A DNA stretch of 64,000 nt. It comes from Devosia sp. Root635. Its GTDB lineage: Bacteria > Pseudomonadota > Alphaproteobacteria > Rhizobiales > Devosiaceae. Below, piece after piece: positions 48,865 through 58,368 of this stretch. Numbering within the stretch: the first letter of the stretch is position 1; each line of letters opens with the position of its first letter. The notes beneath the pieces were generated by a model. That model had not been told where the DNA came from and searched no databases. It saw nothing but the letters and a program-made list of their open reading frames with translations. The DNA lies in the NCBI RefSeq assembly GCF_001427605.1, contig NZ_LMGZ01000022.1, forward strand, positions 124,001 through 188,000, in the 5' to 3' direction. Made by a program: the position numbers and the translations under genes.

Positions 48865-48973
48865 AGACTATCCCCCTGAAGGATCATGACAGTGGCCCGT
48901 TGGTGACCACTGAATACGGCAGGATGGTGGTGAAGCAAAGGCCCTGAACCGGGAATGAACGGTGCCAGGCCGG

Positions 48974-49744
48974 TCAGGCGCTGGCCCAGCCGCCATCGAC
49001 GAGGAATTGCTGGGCCGAAATCATGGCGCTGTCCTCGGCCGCGAGGAACAGCGCCATCCGTGCCACATCGTCGGGATAGACCAGTCCGGCCAGCGCCTGT
49101 TCGGCCTCGATGCCCTTGAGCGCCGCATCGTCGATCCACAGATCGAGTTGCCGCTGGGTGATGATGGCGCCGGGCACCAGCGAGTTGACGCGGATGCCGG
49201 ACTTGCCCAGCTCGCGCGCCATGGAGCGGGTCAGGCCATGCATCGCGGCCTTGGCTGTTTCATAGAGCGGGATTTGCGGAGTCATGATCATCCAGCTGAT
49301 CGAGCCCAGATTGATGATCGAGCCGCGTCTGGCCTCGATCATGCCCGGCGCCACGGCCTGCATGGCAAAGAAGGCATGCTTGAGATTGACCGCCATGCGG
49401 TCGTCCCAATAGGCGGGCGTAACCGTACGCCAGTCATGCCGCTGGTCGTGGGCGGCGTTGTTGACCAGCACCAGCGCATTGCCATGGGTTGCGGCAAAGC
49501 CGGCAATCGCGGCCCGGTAGGCGTCCACGTCGGTAATGTCGCAGCGCGTGAAGCGGACCACCTGCCCCGCAGCGGTCAACTCGGCCGCCAGCCTGCCGCC
49601 GGCCTCGTCGGCGATGTCGACAAAGCCCACCTTGCTGCCCTGCCCGGCAAAATGGCGCACCATGCTCTCCCCGATACCCGAGGCTCCGCCGGAAATCACC
49701 ACCGGCACACCGGCAAGGCTGGGATAGGTGGCGAACTGGCTCAT
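48974..49744 (-). CDS. Short-chain dehydrogenase/reductase
   Basis: The start is the ATG at 49744 (MSQFATYPSLAGVPVVISGG), giving 256 residues. The cofactor motif is ISGGASGIGE, with Asp after the second strand (VGFVDIADEAGG), then VNNAAHDQR and the catalytic Ser-Tyr-Lys of GSISWMIM and YETAKAAM. This is the classical SDR layout, and the acidic Asp suggests NAD preference. The substrate is not evident. It is probably transcribed alone. Confidence 0.93.
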   Translation of the reverse strand: MSQFATYPSLAGVPVVISGGASGIGESMVRHFAGQGSKVGFVDIADEAGGRLAAELTAAGQVVRFTRCDITDVDAYRAAIAGFAATHGNALVLVNNAAHDQRHDWRTVTPAYWDDRMAVNLKHAFFAMQAVAPGMIEARRGSIINLGSISWMIMTPQIPLYETAKAAMHGLTRSMARELGKSGIRVNSLVPGAIITQRQLDLWIDDAALKGIEAEQALAGLVYPDDVARMALFLAAEDSAMISAQQFLVDGGWASA

Positions 49745-49864
49745 CGGAAATCCGGGGGAGATATAGGACTGATCCACCTGAAAATACCGCCCCGGCATTC
49801 GCCGCGCAAGTAGATTTGAGGTACGTACATCAAATCACTGCCACACGCGCATTGGCGACGTCTC

Positions 49865-49994
49865 TGCACCTCTCCCTTGGGGGAGAGGTCGACTTGCGAA
49901 GCAAGGCGGGTGAGGGGCCTTCCCCACACACCTCACCCAGTAAAGGCCCCCTCACCCGGCGCTTTGCGCCGACCTCTCCCCCAAAGGGAGAGGT
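49865..49994. repeat. Large G-rich palindromic element
   Basis: Two arms of about 50 bases facing each other: the left holds CTCTCCCTTGGGGGAGAGG then CGAAGCAAGGCGGGTGAGG, and the right holds CCCTCACCCGGCGCTTTGCG then CTCTCCCCCAAAGGGAGAG. The central 20 bases are unpaired. It forms the gap 49745-49951 and runs into the 3' end of the acyltransferase gene. Confidence 0.7.
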
Positions 49995-51292
49995 GAAGGA
50001 CGCGGCGTCACCTCGCGCCGCTCCATCTCTTCGAGCAGGGCCTCGACCTTCCCCACATTGGCCAGGTGCCGCGTTTCCATCGAGAAGTTCAGCGTCACAT
50101 ATTCGCGGCCGGGGCAGAAGGTGACGATATTGGTGGCCGGGTGCCAGGCGCCGCAATAGATCGGTTCCACCATGCCATGGGTCATCGGCCCATAGGTGCG
50201 GTGCGGCGGCACCAGCGTCAGCACCACGTGGATGCCACCATTGAAGCGCCAGAAGCGCTTGCCGGGCAGGAAGGGCAGCGCGCGGTTGATGCCGCGCAAG
50301 GCCTTGAACATGGCATTCATCATCACCTGGAACCTGGTGATATCCTTCTGCTCGATAGCCGCCACGGTGTCGTCGACCGCCCGGACATAATCGACGAAAT
50401 CCTCCAGCACGGCGAATTTGGCTTCCAGCGCCCGCACGCGGAAAAAGTCGTCATCCGCGTCGTTCCGCTTGGTATCGAGCATGGTATAGGCGGCGCCGAT
50501 CACCTTCTTGCTCATCGCCTTGTCCTCACCCTCGCCATTGAGAGCGTGGGTGACGAGCGCGAAAAGCAGCGAGCGCTGGCGCACGCCGAGCTTGTTGGCA
50601 AGCTGGCGCAGGCGGTGACGCTTGAGCGCCAGTGTCCTGAAGCCCCAGGGCTTTTCTGCCGGCGCCAGGATGTTGGCGATGGCGATATAGAGCATGGCGG
50701 TAAAGCCGCCACGCAGCACGCCATTGAACCGGGAGCGCCAACCGACCTTGTTGGCGTGGTCGGACATGGTGCCGTGGCTGGCCGATTGCGAGCGCGTCAG
50801 CAGCGCCGAATCGGAGCCCTCCAACAGGGCATGGCTCGACCGCACTTGGATGACCGAGGCGCGGCCCTCGCCATCGGGGCCACCCCGACGCACCGCGGCC
50901 ATGACGCGGAACAATGGCAGGTCGGGCGCATCGAAAATGTCGGTCGACTTGCCGATCCACTTGTCGGGATAGCCGTCCAGGTCGTCGACCAGTTCGACTG
51001 AAGTAATTGCATCCAGGATATGCTTGGGAAACGGCTGGCCCGGCCTTGCGCCGATGAAGCCGTGGGTCAGCTGGGGCGCCAGCGCCACCATTTCGGCCAC
51101 CAGGTTGCCCAGGCCATCGGCATCGAAGCTGGTGGTGGAAAAGGCGGTGAAGAAAACCGTGTCCTGGCCCTGGTAGAGAAACCACTGGAAATCGGTGAAC
51201 AGGGCCTGCGGATTGCGGCTCACCGCCGCCTGCGCCAGGTCAAGCACTTCAGCGCGCTGGCCGGCAAAACTCGAAGACGAAAAACTCTTCAC
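49952..51292 (-). CDS. WS/DGAT-like acyltransferase family protein
   Basis: The start is set at the GTG at 51292, with GAGGGG eight bases upstream, giving 446 residues; an ATG at 51316 has no ribosome site. The acyl-transfer motif HHxxxDG appears only as SHALLEGSD (one His, Glu for Asp). Later parts match the family C-terminus: HVVLTLVPPHRTYGPMTHGM, GAWHPATNIVTFCPGREYVT and LNFSMETRHLANVGKVEALL. It may make a wax ester, triacylglycerol or other acylated product, but the altered motif leaves activity uncertain. The last 15 or so residues are encoded by a palindromic repeat. Confidence 0.75.
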   Translation of the reverse strand: MKSFSSSSFAGQRAEVLDLAQAAVSRNPQALFTDFQWFLYQGQDTVFFTAFSTTSFDADGLGNLVAEMVALAPQLTHGFIGARPGQPFPKHILDAITSVELVDDLDGYPDKWIGKSTDIFDAPDLPLFRVMAAVRRGGPDGEGRASVIQVRSSHALLEGSDSALLTRSQSASHGTMSDHANKVGWRSRFNGVLRGGFTAMLYIAIANILAPAEKPWGFRTLALKRHRLRQLANKLGVRQRSLLFALVTHALNGEGEDKAMSKKVIGAAYTMLDTKRNDADDDFFRVRALEAKFAVLEDFVDYVRAVDDTVAAIEQKDITRFQVMMNAMFKALRGINRALPFLPGKRFWRFNGGIHVVLTLVPPHRTYGPMTHGMVEPIYCGAWHPATNIVTFCPGREYVTLNFSMETRHLANVGKVEALLEEMERREVTPRPSPLPLGERSAQSAG

Positions 51293-51550
51293 TGAACTCA
51301 CCCCTCGCGAGCCCATTCGGGCTTTTTTGTGATGGTAGTCTGAGAGTAGTCTTGCTTCAACACTACGCCGCAACGACTGTTAATTCGTGAAGATCGGCCC
51401 GGTCACGAAGCAGCGATGCACAGCAGATTCATCGCCCTCAGGCGCGATTGCCGCATTGGCAGGAGGCGCGCCACACTTTAGAATGACTCTCATGTTCACC
51501 GGTCGGCGCCTTGTGCCAGAGCGGTTTGGCAGGGCGCGGCGCGCGGCGAA

Positions 51551-51564
51551 TTGACCTATGTCAA
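51551..51564. promoter_or_regulatory. FNR-type box upstream of hemA
   Basis: TTGACCTATGTCAA is a perfect palindrome with the FnrL consensus TTGAC-N4-GTCAA, 81 bases before the hemA start. It suggests oxygen-dependent control by an FNR/FixK-family protein. Confidence 0.75.
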
Positions 51565-51644
51565 TGCCGATTGCGCCACCCTAGTTATGGCTTGTTCGCC
51601 GGCGCGACACGACCCGCCGACGGCAGGACACAAAGGACGTTTCG

Positions 51645-52925
51645 ATGGACTATCGCGGCATATTCGAAGACGCAGTGGATACGCTGCGGTCGGAAAAGCG
51701 CTATCGGGTTTTCGCCGATATCGAGCGGGTGGCGGGCCAGTTCCCCCGCGCCGTCTACCGCGACGATGCCGACAATATGCGCGACATCACCATCTGGTGC
51801 TCCAACGACTACCTGGGCATGGGCCAGCATCCCAAGGTGATATCAGCCATGCAGGACACCGCCGGCAGGCTCGGCGTCGGCTCGGGCGGCACCCGCAATA
51901 TTTCGGGCACCAACCGTCCGCTGGTCGAGCTTGAGCGTTCGCTGGCCGACCTGCACCGAAAGGAAGGAGCCCTCGTTTTCACGTCGGGCTTCGTCTCCAA
52001 CGAGGCGGCCATCGCCACCATTGCGCGGCTGCTGCCCGATTGCGTGATCTTCTCGGACCAGCTCAACCATGCCTCGATGATCCAGGGCGTGCGCCAGTCG
52101 GGCATGCAGAAGGTCATCTTCCGCCACAATGACGTGGCCCATCTCCGCGACCTGTTGGCCGCGACCGACCGCAAGCGCCCCAAGCTCATCTGCTTTGAAT
52201 CGGTCTATTCGATGGATGGCGACGTCGCCCCCATCAAGGAGATCTGCGACCTGGCCGAGGAATTCGGCGCGCTGACCTATATCGACGAAGTCCATGCCGT
52301 GGGCATGTATGGCGCGCGTGGCGGTGGCATTGCCGAGCGCGACGGGCTGATGGACCGCATCGACGTCATCGAGGGTACGCTGGCCAAGGGCTTTGGCACG
52401 ATGGGTGGCTATATCACCGCCAACAAGGCCATCATCGACGCCGTGCGCTCCTATGCGCCCGAATTCATCTTCACCACCTCGCTGCCCCCGGCTCTCTGCG
52501 CCGCGGCTCGCGCCTCGATCGAGCATCTCAAGGTTTCCGACCATGAGCGCCTGATGCACCAGCGCCAGGCGCGGCTGACCAAGGCGATCCTGGCCGATGC
52601 GGGCCTGCCGGTGATGGAGACCGAGACCCATATCGTGCCGCTGATCGTGGGCGATGCGCGCGCCGTCAAGGCGGCCAGCGACATGCTGCTCGACAAGCAC
52701 AATATCTATATCCAGCCCATCAACTACCCCACCGTGCCCAAGGGCACCGAGCGCCTGCGCATCACCCCGACGCCTTTGCATACCGACGAAATGATCTTCG
52801 CCCTGCGCCATGCGCTGGTCAGCGTCTGGACCAGCCTCGAACTGCCGCGCGAGGCCGCCGATGCCAAGATCACGGCCAGCAAGCTGACCTCGGGCGACCT
52901 GACCCTGCCCACCATCGGGGGCTGA
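51645..52925 (+). CDS. hemA: 5-aminolevulinate synthase
   Basis: Encodes 426 residues. It condenses glycine and succinyl-CoA to 5-aminolevulinate, the alphaproteobacterial (Shemin) route to heme. Motifs: [59 protein letters not shown] and the PLP-lysine in [13 protein letters not shown]. The length is normal for this class. An FNR box lies upstream. It is followed by a VOC gene 70 bases on. Confidence 0.96.
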   Translation: MDYRGIFEDAVDTLRSEKRYRVFADIERVAGQFPRAVYRDDADNMRDITIWCSNDYLGMGQHPKVISAMQDTAGRLGVGSGGTRNISGTNRPLVELERSLADLHRKEGALVFTSGFVSNEAAIATIARLLPDCVIFSDQLNHASMIQGVRQSGMQKVIFRHNDVAHLRDLLAATDRKRPKLICFESVYSMDGDVAPIKEICDLAEEFGALTYIDEVHAVGMYGARGGGIAERDGLMDRIDVIEGTLAKGFGTMGGYITANKAIIDAVRSYAPEFIFTTSLPPALCAAARASIEHLKVSDHERLMHQRQARLTKAILADAGLPVMETETHIVPLIVGDARAVKAASDMLLDKHNIYIQPINYPTVPKGTERLRITPTPLHTDEMIFALRHALVSVWTSLELPREAADAKITASKLTSGDLTLPTIGG

Positions 52926-52994
52926 TCGCGCCCTAGCTGTCGGAACAGGTCAGGCTCGTCCGTCATTTGCCATGACAGCAGACGGAGTGTGACG

Positions 52995-53369
52995 ATGGCG
53001 GACGATCAATTCATCCTTGGCGGCACGGGCACGGACGTATTCTCCGGCATTCCCGTCAGCAATTTTCAGGCGTCCCTCGACTGGTACCAGCGCCTGTTCG
53101 GCACCAGGCCGGCTTTCTTTCCCAACGAAACCGAGGCCGTCTGGGCCATCGGCGATCGTCGCTGGATTTACATCATCGTGGATGCGAAACGTGCCGGCGG
53201 CGCAATCCAGACCATCATGAGCGCCGACCTCGAAGGCATGATCGCGCAGATTTCCGGGCGCGGCCTCGACTTCGGCCAGGAGGAAATCCCCGGCGAAGGC
53301 GTGCGCAAGGTCATGTATTACGACCCCGACGGCAACGAGATCGGTCTCGGCCGCATCCCTGCCGAGTAG
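52995..53369 (+). CDS. VOC-family (glyoxalase/bleomycin-resistance fold) protein
   Basis: The start is the ATG at 52995, seven bases after GGAG, giving 124 residues (MADDQFILGGTGTDVFSGIP). The VOC half-units are ASLDWYQRLFGTRPAFFP and VRKVMYYDPDGNEIGLGRI, with paired beta-alpha-beta-beta-beta modules. Substrate and metal ligands are uncertain, and only one half shows the usual Glu (NEIGLG). It is eight bases upstream of a small lipocalin-like gene, so they form an operon. Confidence 0.85.
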   Translation: MADDQFILGGTGTDVFSGIPVSNFQASLDWYQRLFGTRPAFFPNETEAVWAIGDRRWIYIIVDAKRAGGAIQTIMSADLEGMIAQISGRGLDFGQEEIPGEGVRKVMYYDPDGNEIGLGRIPAE

Positions 53370-53377
53370 GACCCATC

Positions 53378-53839
53378 ATGGCACGTGCAATCGGCGCCAA
53401 CGCCAGTATCGCCAATCCCCAGTTGAAATTCTTCGAGCGGATCGTCGGAGAATGGCGCACCGTGGGAACCCATCCCGCAATGCCCGGCGTCACCCTGCGG
53501 GGCCGGGTTTCGTTCGCGTGGCAGGACGGTGGCGCATTTCTCATCTGGCGATCCGAGGTCGAGCACCCGCTGTTTCCCGACGGCATCGCCATCATCGGCA
53601 GCGACGCCGCCGCCGGCACCCTCTTCATCAGCTATTTCGACGAGCGCGGCGTCTCCCGCAAGTATGACGTCACGCTCCACGAGCACGGCTTTGCCATGCA
53701 GCGCCTGGACCCCAAATTCTCGCAGCGCATGACCTTCAGCCTGGAGGCCGGCGACGCAAGAATGGTCAGCAAGGGCGAGATGTCGCGCGAGGGCGCCGCC
53801 TGGGAGCCCGACCTGTCACAGACCTTCGAGCGCTTGTAG
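53378..53839 (+). CDS. DUF1579-like small beta-barrel protein
   Basis: Encodes 153 residues. The start is the ATG at 53378, eight bases after the VOC gene. The sequence PQLKFFERIVGEWRTVGTHP, VTLRGRVSFAWQDGGAFLIW and LFISYFDERGVSRKYDVTLH suggests a lipocalin-like barrel, as in DUF1579-type proteins that often accompany VOC genes. Function is not known. It ends next to a convergent gene. Confidence 0.65.
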   Translation: MARAIGANASIANPQLKFFERIVGEWRTVGTHPAMPGVTLRGRVSFAWQDGGAFLIWRSEVEHPLFPDGIAIIGSDAAAGTLFISYFDERGVSRKYDVTLHEHGFAMQRLDPKFSQRMTFSLEAGDARMVSKGEMSREGAAWEPDLSQTFERL

Positions 53840-53880
53840 GCGGGCGCGCCACTGCGACGTGAGCCCGGCGCCAAGCGTGG

Positions 53881-54576
53881 CTATCCGTTCAGCCCGACCG
53901 AAAAGCCCAGATTGGTCGGGGCCAGCGGGAATGGTCGCACCGACGTCACCGGACTATCGCCGTCGACCGGCTCGATCCGCAGGTTGCGGGCCCAGAGCCG
54001 GCCCTCGCCCACCAGCAGCAAACCATAGTGGATGCTCGCGGCCGCGTCGGGCACATCGAGCACGACTTCAGCCGCCTTCCAGTCCAGCGTGCCGTGCAAA
54101 GCCGCATCGTCGCCACGCTGCAGCATGTTGTCGAAGCGCAGGAAGCGCCCCGCTGCCGGGTCGACCCGCATCCAGATCGAGCCGCTGCCGGCCTCCTCGG
54201 TCCGCAGCTCCGCCGAAAACCGCAGCTTCAGCCCGCGAAAGCTGATGGCATCGATGGACTGCATGATGACACCGGTCTGGCCGCCCGGAATTTCCACATT
54301 GGGCTGCGATGCCACCAGAACGACACCAGGCTGGGCCGGATCGAGCCCGATCCGGTAATACTCGGGCGAGGGGTGGGACACGAACCAACCCTCCGGCAGC
54401 GGCAACAGCGGCAGACTGGCCGCTTCGATGCGGGCCGCCAGCATGTTCCAGTTGGCAAGGCCGAATTGCCGGGCGACGAGTTCGAGACAGTCGCTATGCG
54501 ACAGGGCGATGCCCCGTTGAGCCAGCCCCTGCCGCAGGGCCTTGGCCATGGTCTTGGCGTCGAGATAGGTCTGCAT
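53881..54576 (-). CDS. Glyoxalase-related N-terminal domain protein of unknown function
   Basis: The start is the ATG at 54576 (MQTYLDAKTMAKALRQGLAQ), giving 231 residues; the longer frame is not needed. The first 50 residues (LSHSDCLELVARQFGLANWN MLAARIE in outline) match the small domain that Hyphomicrobiales genomes attach to various effector domains (glyoxalase_8-like). The C-terminal 160 residues are beta-rich with YYRIGLDPAQPGVVLVASQP and LRFSAELRTEEAGSGSIWMR, a possible sensing domain. Not further identified. Confidence 0.6.
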   Translation of the reverse strand: MQTYLDAKTMAKALRQGLAQRGIALSHSDCLELVARQFGLANWNMLAARIEAASLPLLPLPEGWFVSHPSPEYYRIGLDPAQPGVVLVASQPNVEIPGGQTGVIMQSIDAISFRGLKLRFSAELRTEEAGSGSIWMRVDPAAGRFLRFDNMLQRGDDAALHGTLDWKAAEVVLDVPDAAASIHYGLLLVGEGRLWARNLRIEPVDGDSPVTSVRPFPLAPTNLGFSVGLNG

Positions 54577-54883
54577 GGTTCGTCCTCTGATCGGGCAAGA
54601 TCGAAGGTCAGTGCTCGCATTGCCGACGGCTTGCCCAAAAAGGAAAAACCACCATTTCCGCAAGATGCATTCACCATCCCCAAACGGGCGCAAGCGGCCG
54701 GCTGCATCAACCAGGGGGAATGCTGGCAGGCGACCGTCGCACTGTCAACCTGGCGCACCGACACCAGAAAAACGGAGATTCCCGCTTTCGCCAGACTGAC
54801 GCCATGGGATGACACGGTGGCCGCAGCGAACCTTCATGGACGGCGCAACGCTCCACACACGCTCCTGACAGCCTGGGCGCCCC
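54577..54883. other. 307-base gap, no gene seen
   Basis: Between the preceding gene start and the FixJ-like regulator stop. No ribosome-site-plus-frame combination, tRNA or repeat was recognised here. Confidence 0.4.
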
Positions 54884-55519
54884 TCAACTCGTCAGCACGA
54901 TCCGCATCAGGTCCGCCGTATTGCGCGCGCCCAGCTTCTCCATCACCCTGGCCCGATGAACCTCTATCGTGCGCGGGGAAATGCCCAGTTCGCGGCCGGC
55001 TTCCTTGTTGGATTGGCCATTGGTGATGAGTTGCAGCACTTCGCGCTCGCGCGGGGTGAGCTGGGAGAAGCCGCGCACTTCCACCGGGCGGCGCCCGCCC
55101 TGCATGGCGCCCAGATGCACGTCGCGGCGCAGGGCGTCGCGGATGACGGTCAGCAGGTGCTCGGTGTCGATCGGCTTGGAGATGACGTCGGATGCTCCCA
55201 GCTTCATGGCCGTCACCGCGGCCTCGACCTGGGGCACATCGGCCAGCATGAAGACGGGCGTACCGGTCCGCATGGCCTTGACCCGGCGCAGCAGGCCCAG
55301 CCCGCTTTCCTCCCCCATGCGCAGGTTGAGCACCACGATGTCGGGCCGCCGCCGTTCGAGGCCGACAATGAAATGGGCCGCCTCCAGCGAGAAGGTGGTC
55401 TGGAAGCCTTCGAGGCGGAACAATACGCTCAGCGCCTCGCAGGTCGCCGGATCGCCGTCCACGATATGGATCAACCGGTCCCGATTGAGAAAGGAGTGAT
55501 AGTAGATCTGGTCGCTCAT
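54884..55519 (-). CDS. FixJ/NarL-type response regulator lacking the phospho-acceptor Asp
   Basis: The start is the ATG at 55519 (MSDQIYYHSFLNRDRLIHIV), with AGAGGG upstream, giving 211 residues. The receiver domain has IHIVDGDPATCEAL at the acidic pocket, but the strand-3 site reads PDIVVLNLRMGEESGLG, with Asn where Asp is phosphorylated; the Lys of ISKPIDTEHLL is kept. The C-terminal LuxR-type HTH is intact: LTPREREVLQLITNGQSNKE, AGRELGISPRTIEVHRARVM. It is likely a constitutive or ligand-controlled regulator. A hybrid kinase gene lies 900 bases away. Confidence 0.9.
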   Translation of the reverse strand: MSDQIYYHSFLNRDRLIHIVDGDPATCEALSVLFRLEGFQTTFSLEAAHFIVGLERRRPDIVVLNLRMGEESGLGLLRRVKAMRTGTPVFMLADVPQVEAAVTAMKLGASDVISKPIDTEHLLTVIRDALRRDVHLGAMQGGRRPVEVRGFSQLTPREREVLQLITNGQSNKEAGRELGISPRTIEVHRARVMEKLGARNTADLMRIVLTS

Positions 55520-55760
55520 ATTGCCCTCTGCCCTTGGCAAGTTTCGCTTCGACGCGACCATCCGGGCAGCAGGCTTCACCATCGCCGGCTTGCCTGTGGC
55601 AGCCTGCGACACCGGCCCCCCGTGTGAATCGCAGCGGTAGTTTGCGCTAAGTGTTCGTGCCGTCCGACAAGGACAACACGTAGGATGAAGCACCTAGGTA
55701 TTGGGTCTATTTGCCTATTATGGGTTTGTCAACGGACATTTTTCCTATTTCCGTGACAAG

Positions 55761-55784
55761 AAAAACCGGCCCCGCAGGACCGGC
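55761..55784 (-). terminator. Terminator downstream of mscL
   Basis: On the minus strand the hairpin CCGGTCC-TGCG-GGGCCGG (one mismatch) is followed by TTTTTC, 12 bases past the mscL stop. Confidence 0.8.
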
Positions 55785-55795
55785 TGTGGTTTCGA

Positions 55796-56230
55796 TCAGC
55801 GCGGATTGGCGCGCAGCGCGTCGCGGATTTCGGTGAGCAGGACTTCTTCCTTGCTGGGTGCCGGCGTTTCGGCGACCGGCTCGGCTGCGGCCTTGCGCTT
55901 CATGCTGTTGATGCCCTTGACCACCAGGAACAGCACGAAGGCGATGATGGTGAACTTGACCACGGCATTGATGAACAAGCCGATATTGAGGGTGGCAATG
56001 CCCGCATCCTTGGCCGCGGCCAAGGACGGCACCGGCACGTCGCCGGGATTGGACAGCACGATGAACAGATTGGAAAAATCGATGCCGCCGATGATGAGGC
56101 CGATGAGCGGCATGAAGATGTCGTCGACGATGGAGGAGACGATGGCGCCGAAGGCGGCACCGATGATCACGCCGATGGCGAGATCGATCATGTTGCCCTT
56201 GATGGCGAAGTCACGGAATTCCTTGAACAT
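55796..56230 (-). CDS. mscL: Large-conductance mechanosensitive channel MscL
   Basis: The start is the ATG at 56230 ([20 protein letters not shown]), giving 144 residues. Helix 1 is [20 protein letters not shown] with the gate-lining Gly/Ala residues, the periplasmic loop is about 55 residues, helix 2 is [20 protein letters not shown], and the C-terminal bundle is [14 protein letters not shown]. It opens under membrane tension to release solutes. It has its own terminator. The longer upstream frame is not used. Confidence 0.96.
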   Translation of the reverse strand: MFKEFRDFAIKGNMIDLAIGVIIGAAFGAIVSSIVDDIFMPLIGLIIGGIDFSNLFIVLSNPGDVPVPSLAAAKDAGIATLNIGLFINAVVKFTIIAFVLFLVVKGINSMKRKAAAEPVAETPAPSKEEVLLTEIRDALRANPR

Positions 56231-56400
56231 GGCTCTAACCCTCTGTGGTGACCCGCCCTTCCTAGACGGCCGCGCGATTGGCGGTGAACGAGGATTCATG
56301 AACCGGCGGGGAAAAGCAATGGGGCCAGAGTAGGTCTTGCGCAGGGTTGGCGGCCGACCGATAGTCCCCACGCGCCGGAGAACCCAGGACCGCAAGCCCG

Positions 56401-58023
56401 ATGGCCGCCCACAAACACATCGCCGACACCAGCCTGAGGCAGGCGCTCGACCACATTCCGCAGGGCATCGCCGTGTTCGATGCCGGCCTGCATCTGGTGA
56501 CGTCGAACAGCCGCTACAATATGCTGCTGGCGCTGCCGACCGCCCTGATCAAGCCGGGCACGCCGCTGTTCGATATCGCGCTTTTCCTGGGCGACCGCGG
56601 CGATTTCGGATCCGGCGACGCGGCGCGGCTGGCCATCGAGCGCATCAACCTGCTCACCGCTTCGCCGACCACGGTCACTCAGCGGCTGGGCAATGCCGGG
56701 CAGGTGCTGGAATTTCATTCGAGCCGGCTGCCAGATGGGGGCCTCGTCATCAGCTTTTCCGACGTGACGGCGCGGGTGCGGGCCGAAAGCGAGCTCGAAG
56801 GCATGAACCAGTCGCTGGAAGAGCGCGTGGACGAGCGTACCGCCGCGCTGACCAGGGTCAATTCCGAACTCGAAAGCGCCCGCGCCAAGGCCGATGCCGC
56901 CAACCACGACAAGACGCGGTTTCTCGCCGCCGCCAGCCATGACCTGCTGCAGCCGCTCAATGCCGCCCGCCTCTATACCTCGACGCTGATCGAGCGCGCC
57001 AAATCGACCGGACTGGCCGACCTGGCCAATTCCATCGAGGCTTCGCTGACCGCCGTCGAGGACATCATGGGCGCCCTGCTCGATATCTCGCGCATCGACA
57101 GCGGCGCGCTCAAGCCGGCGCCCGCGCCGGTGGCAGGGCGCGACCTGCTCAAGAAGATCGAGGTGGAATTCGGTCCCCTGGCGCGCGAGCGCAGTATCTC
57201 GCTGCGCATCGTGGATAGCGACGCCACCGTGATGGTCGACCGCATGCTGGTGGGCCGCATCGTGCAGAATCTGGTCTCCAATGCCATCAAGTATACCCAG
57301 CCCGGCGGCAAGGTGCTGGTGGGTCTGCGCCGCCGCGGCAATCGCATGCGGCTCGACGTGATCGATACCGGCATCGGCTTCAACCGCGACCAGCACCGGC
57401 TGCTATTCGCCGAATTTTCCCGGCTGGAACGCGGCGCCCGCATGGCGCAGGGGCTGGGGCTGGGCCTCTCCATCGTGCAGCGCCTGGTGACGGCGCTGGG
57501 CCTCACGCTCGAACTCGACAGCATGGAAGCCCGCGGCTCGCGCTTCTCGCTGTTCCTGCCGGCCACCCGCACCATCCGCGCCACGCCCGAAGCCAGTGTT
57601 GCGCCGACCGAAACCAGCTTCGGCACCCTCGGCCTCAAGGTGCTGTGCGTCGACAATGAACGGGCCATTATCGAGGCCATGGAGGGATTGTTGCGCCATT
57701 GGGGCTGCGACGTGCGCTCCGCCCTGTCCCTCAAGCAGATCGACCGCGAACGCCTGCTCGAAGGCTGGTATCCCGACCTGGTGCTGATGGATTACCACCT
57801 CGACCAGACCTCCGGCCTCGATGCCATCGAGTGGCTGCGGCACAATCTGGGCGGCCACCTGCCGGCGGCTTTGGTCACCGCCGACCGCAGCCCGGCCGTG
57901 CGCGCTTTGGCCGAGGAACGCGGCATCGCCGTCGTCACCAAGCCGGTCAAGCCCGCCGCCCTCCGCGCCGCCATCAGCGGCCTCGCCAACCAGAGCCGGA
58001 GCCCAGCCAAGCGCGTGGGGTAG
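56401..58023 (+). CDS. Hybrid sensor histidine kinase with PAS and receiver domains
   Basis: Encodes 540 residues. Residues 10-130 are a PAS_7-type sensor ([20 protein letters not shown]). A coiled coil ([20 protein letters not shown]) leads to the HisKA helix with the phospho-His in [16 protein letters not shown]. The ATPase has [21 protein letters not shown] and [12 protein letters not shown]. The C-terminal receiver has LCVDNERA and phospho-Asp in LVLMDYHLD. This layout matches the NahK/ErcS-type hybrid kinases that act with LuxR-type regulators. No transmembrane helix is seen, so it is cytoplasmic. The start has no strong ribosome site. Confidence 0.9.
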   Translation: MAAHKHIADTSLRQALDHIPQGIAVFDAGLHLVTSNSRYNMLLALPTALIKPGTPLFDIALFLGDRGDFGSGDAARLAIERINLLTASPTTVTQRLGNAGQVLEFHSSRLPDGGLVISFSDVTARVRAESELEGMNQSLEERVDERTAALTRVNSELESARAKADAANHDKTRFLAAASHDLLQPLNAARLYTSTLIERAKSTGLADLANSIEASLTAVEDIMGALLDISRIDSGALKPAPAPVAGRDLLKKIEVEFGPLARERSISLRIVDSDATVMVDRMLVGRIVQNLVSNAIKYTQPGGKVLVGLRRRGNRMRLDVIDTGIGFNRDQHRLLFAEFSRLERGARMAQGLGLGLSIVQRLVTALGLTLELDSMEARGSRFSLFLPATRTIRATPEASVAPTETSFGTLGLKVLCVDNERAIIEAMEGLLRHWGCDVRSALSLKQIDRERLLEGWYPDLVLMDYHLDQTSGLDAIEWLRHNLGGHLPAALVTADRSPAVRALAEERGIAVVTKPVKPAALRAAISGLANQSRSPAKRVG

Positions 58024-58368
58024 GTTCGAAAAGCTGGCACGTGTGACTCGCCCCCACCCCCTTGTGGGGAGGCGCTGAGGGTGGGGGGGGGTAACGGGAG
58101 GCCATGGTGTTCGAGATGACGCACAGGTGACCGGCCCGCCGCCGCGAACAACCCCGCCCTGCGCCGCTCCAGCGCCCGCCAGTAAATCCCGCAGCGGGCC
58201 CACCCACCCGACCACCCCTCGCCCCTTGTGGGAGAGGGTGATTTTTGCGGCGTTCAGCCGGAAAAACCGAGTGAGGGGTCCTGCGCTCGCCCATGCTTCA
58301 ATATCGGGCACTACGCGACCCGGAGGGGCACTCCCTCAAGGAGAGAAGGAGATCGTGTAGCGGCTCCC
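58024..58368. repeat. 345-base gap with G-rich palindromic element
   Basis: Contains CCCCACCCCCTTGTGGGG near 58050, a long G-run (TGAGGGTGGGGGGGGG), and CCTCGCCCCTTGTGGGAGAGG near 58215 in the same family as the elements at 33750, 49865, 59446 and 62080. No gene is seen. Confidence 0.55.

Noticed and set aside
48954-49813. Plus-strand frame opposite the SDR gene
   Set aside because: Shadow of the dehydrogenase gene, whose motifs are complete on the minus strand.
51310-51328. Terminator-shaped hairpin on the plus strand (AGCCC-ATTC-GGGCT-TTTTTT)
   Set aside because: It lies just upstream of a minus-strand gene and no plus-strand gene ends before it, so a terminator role has no source transcript.
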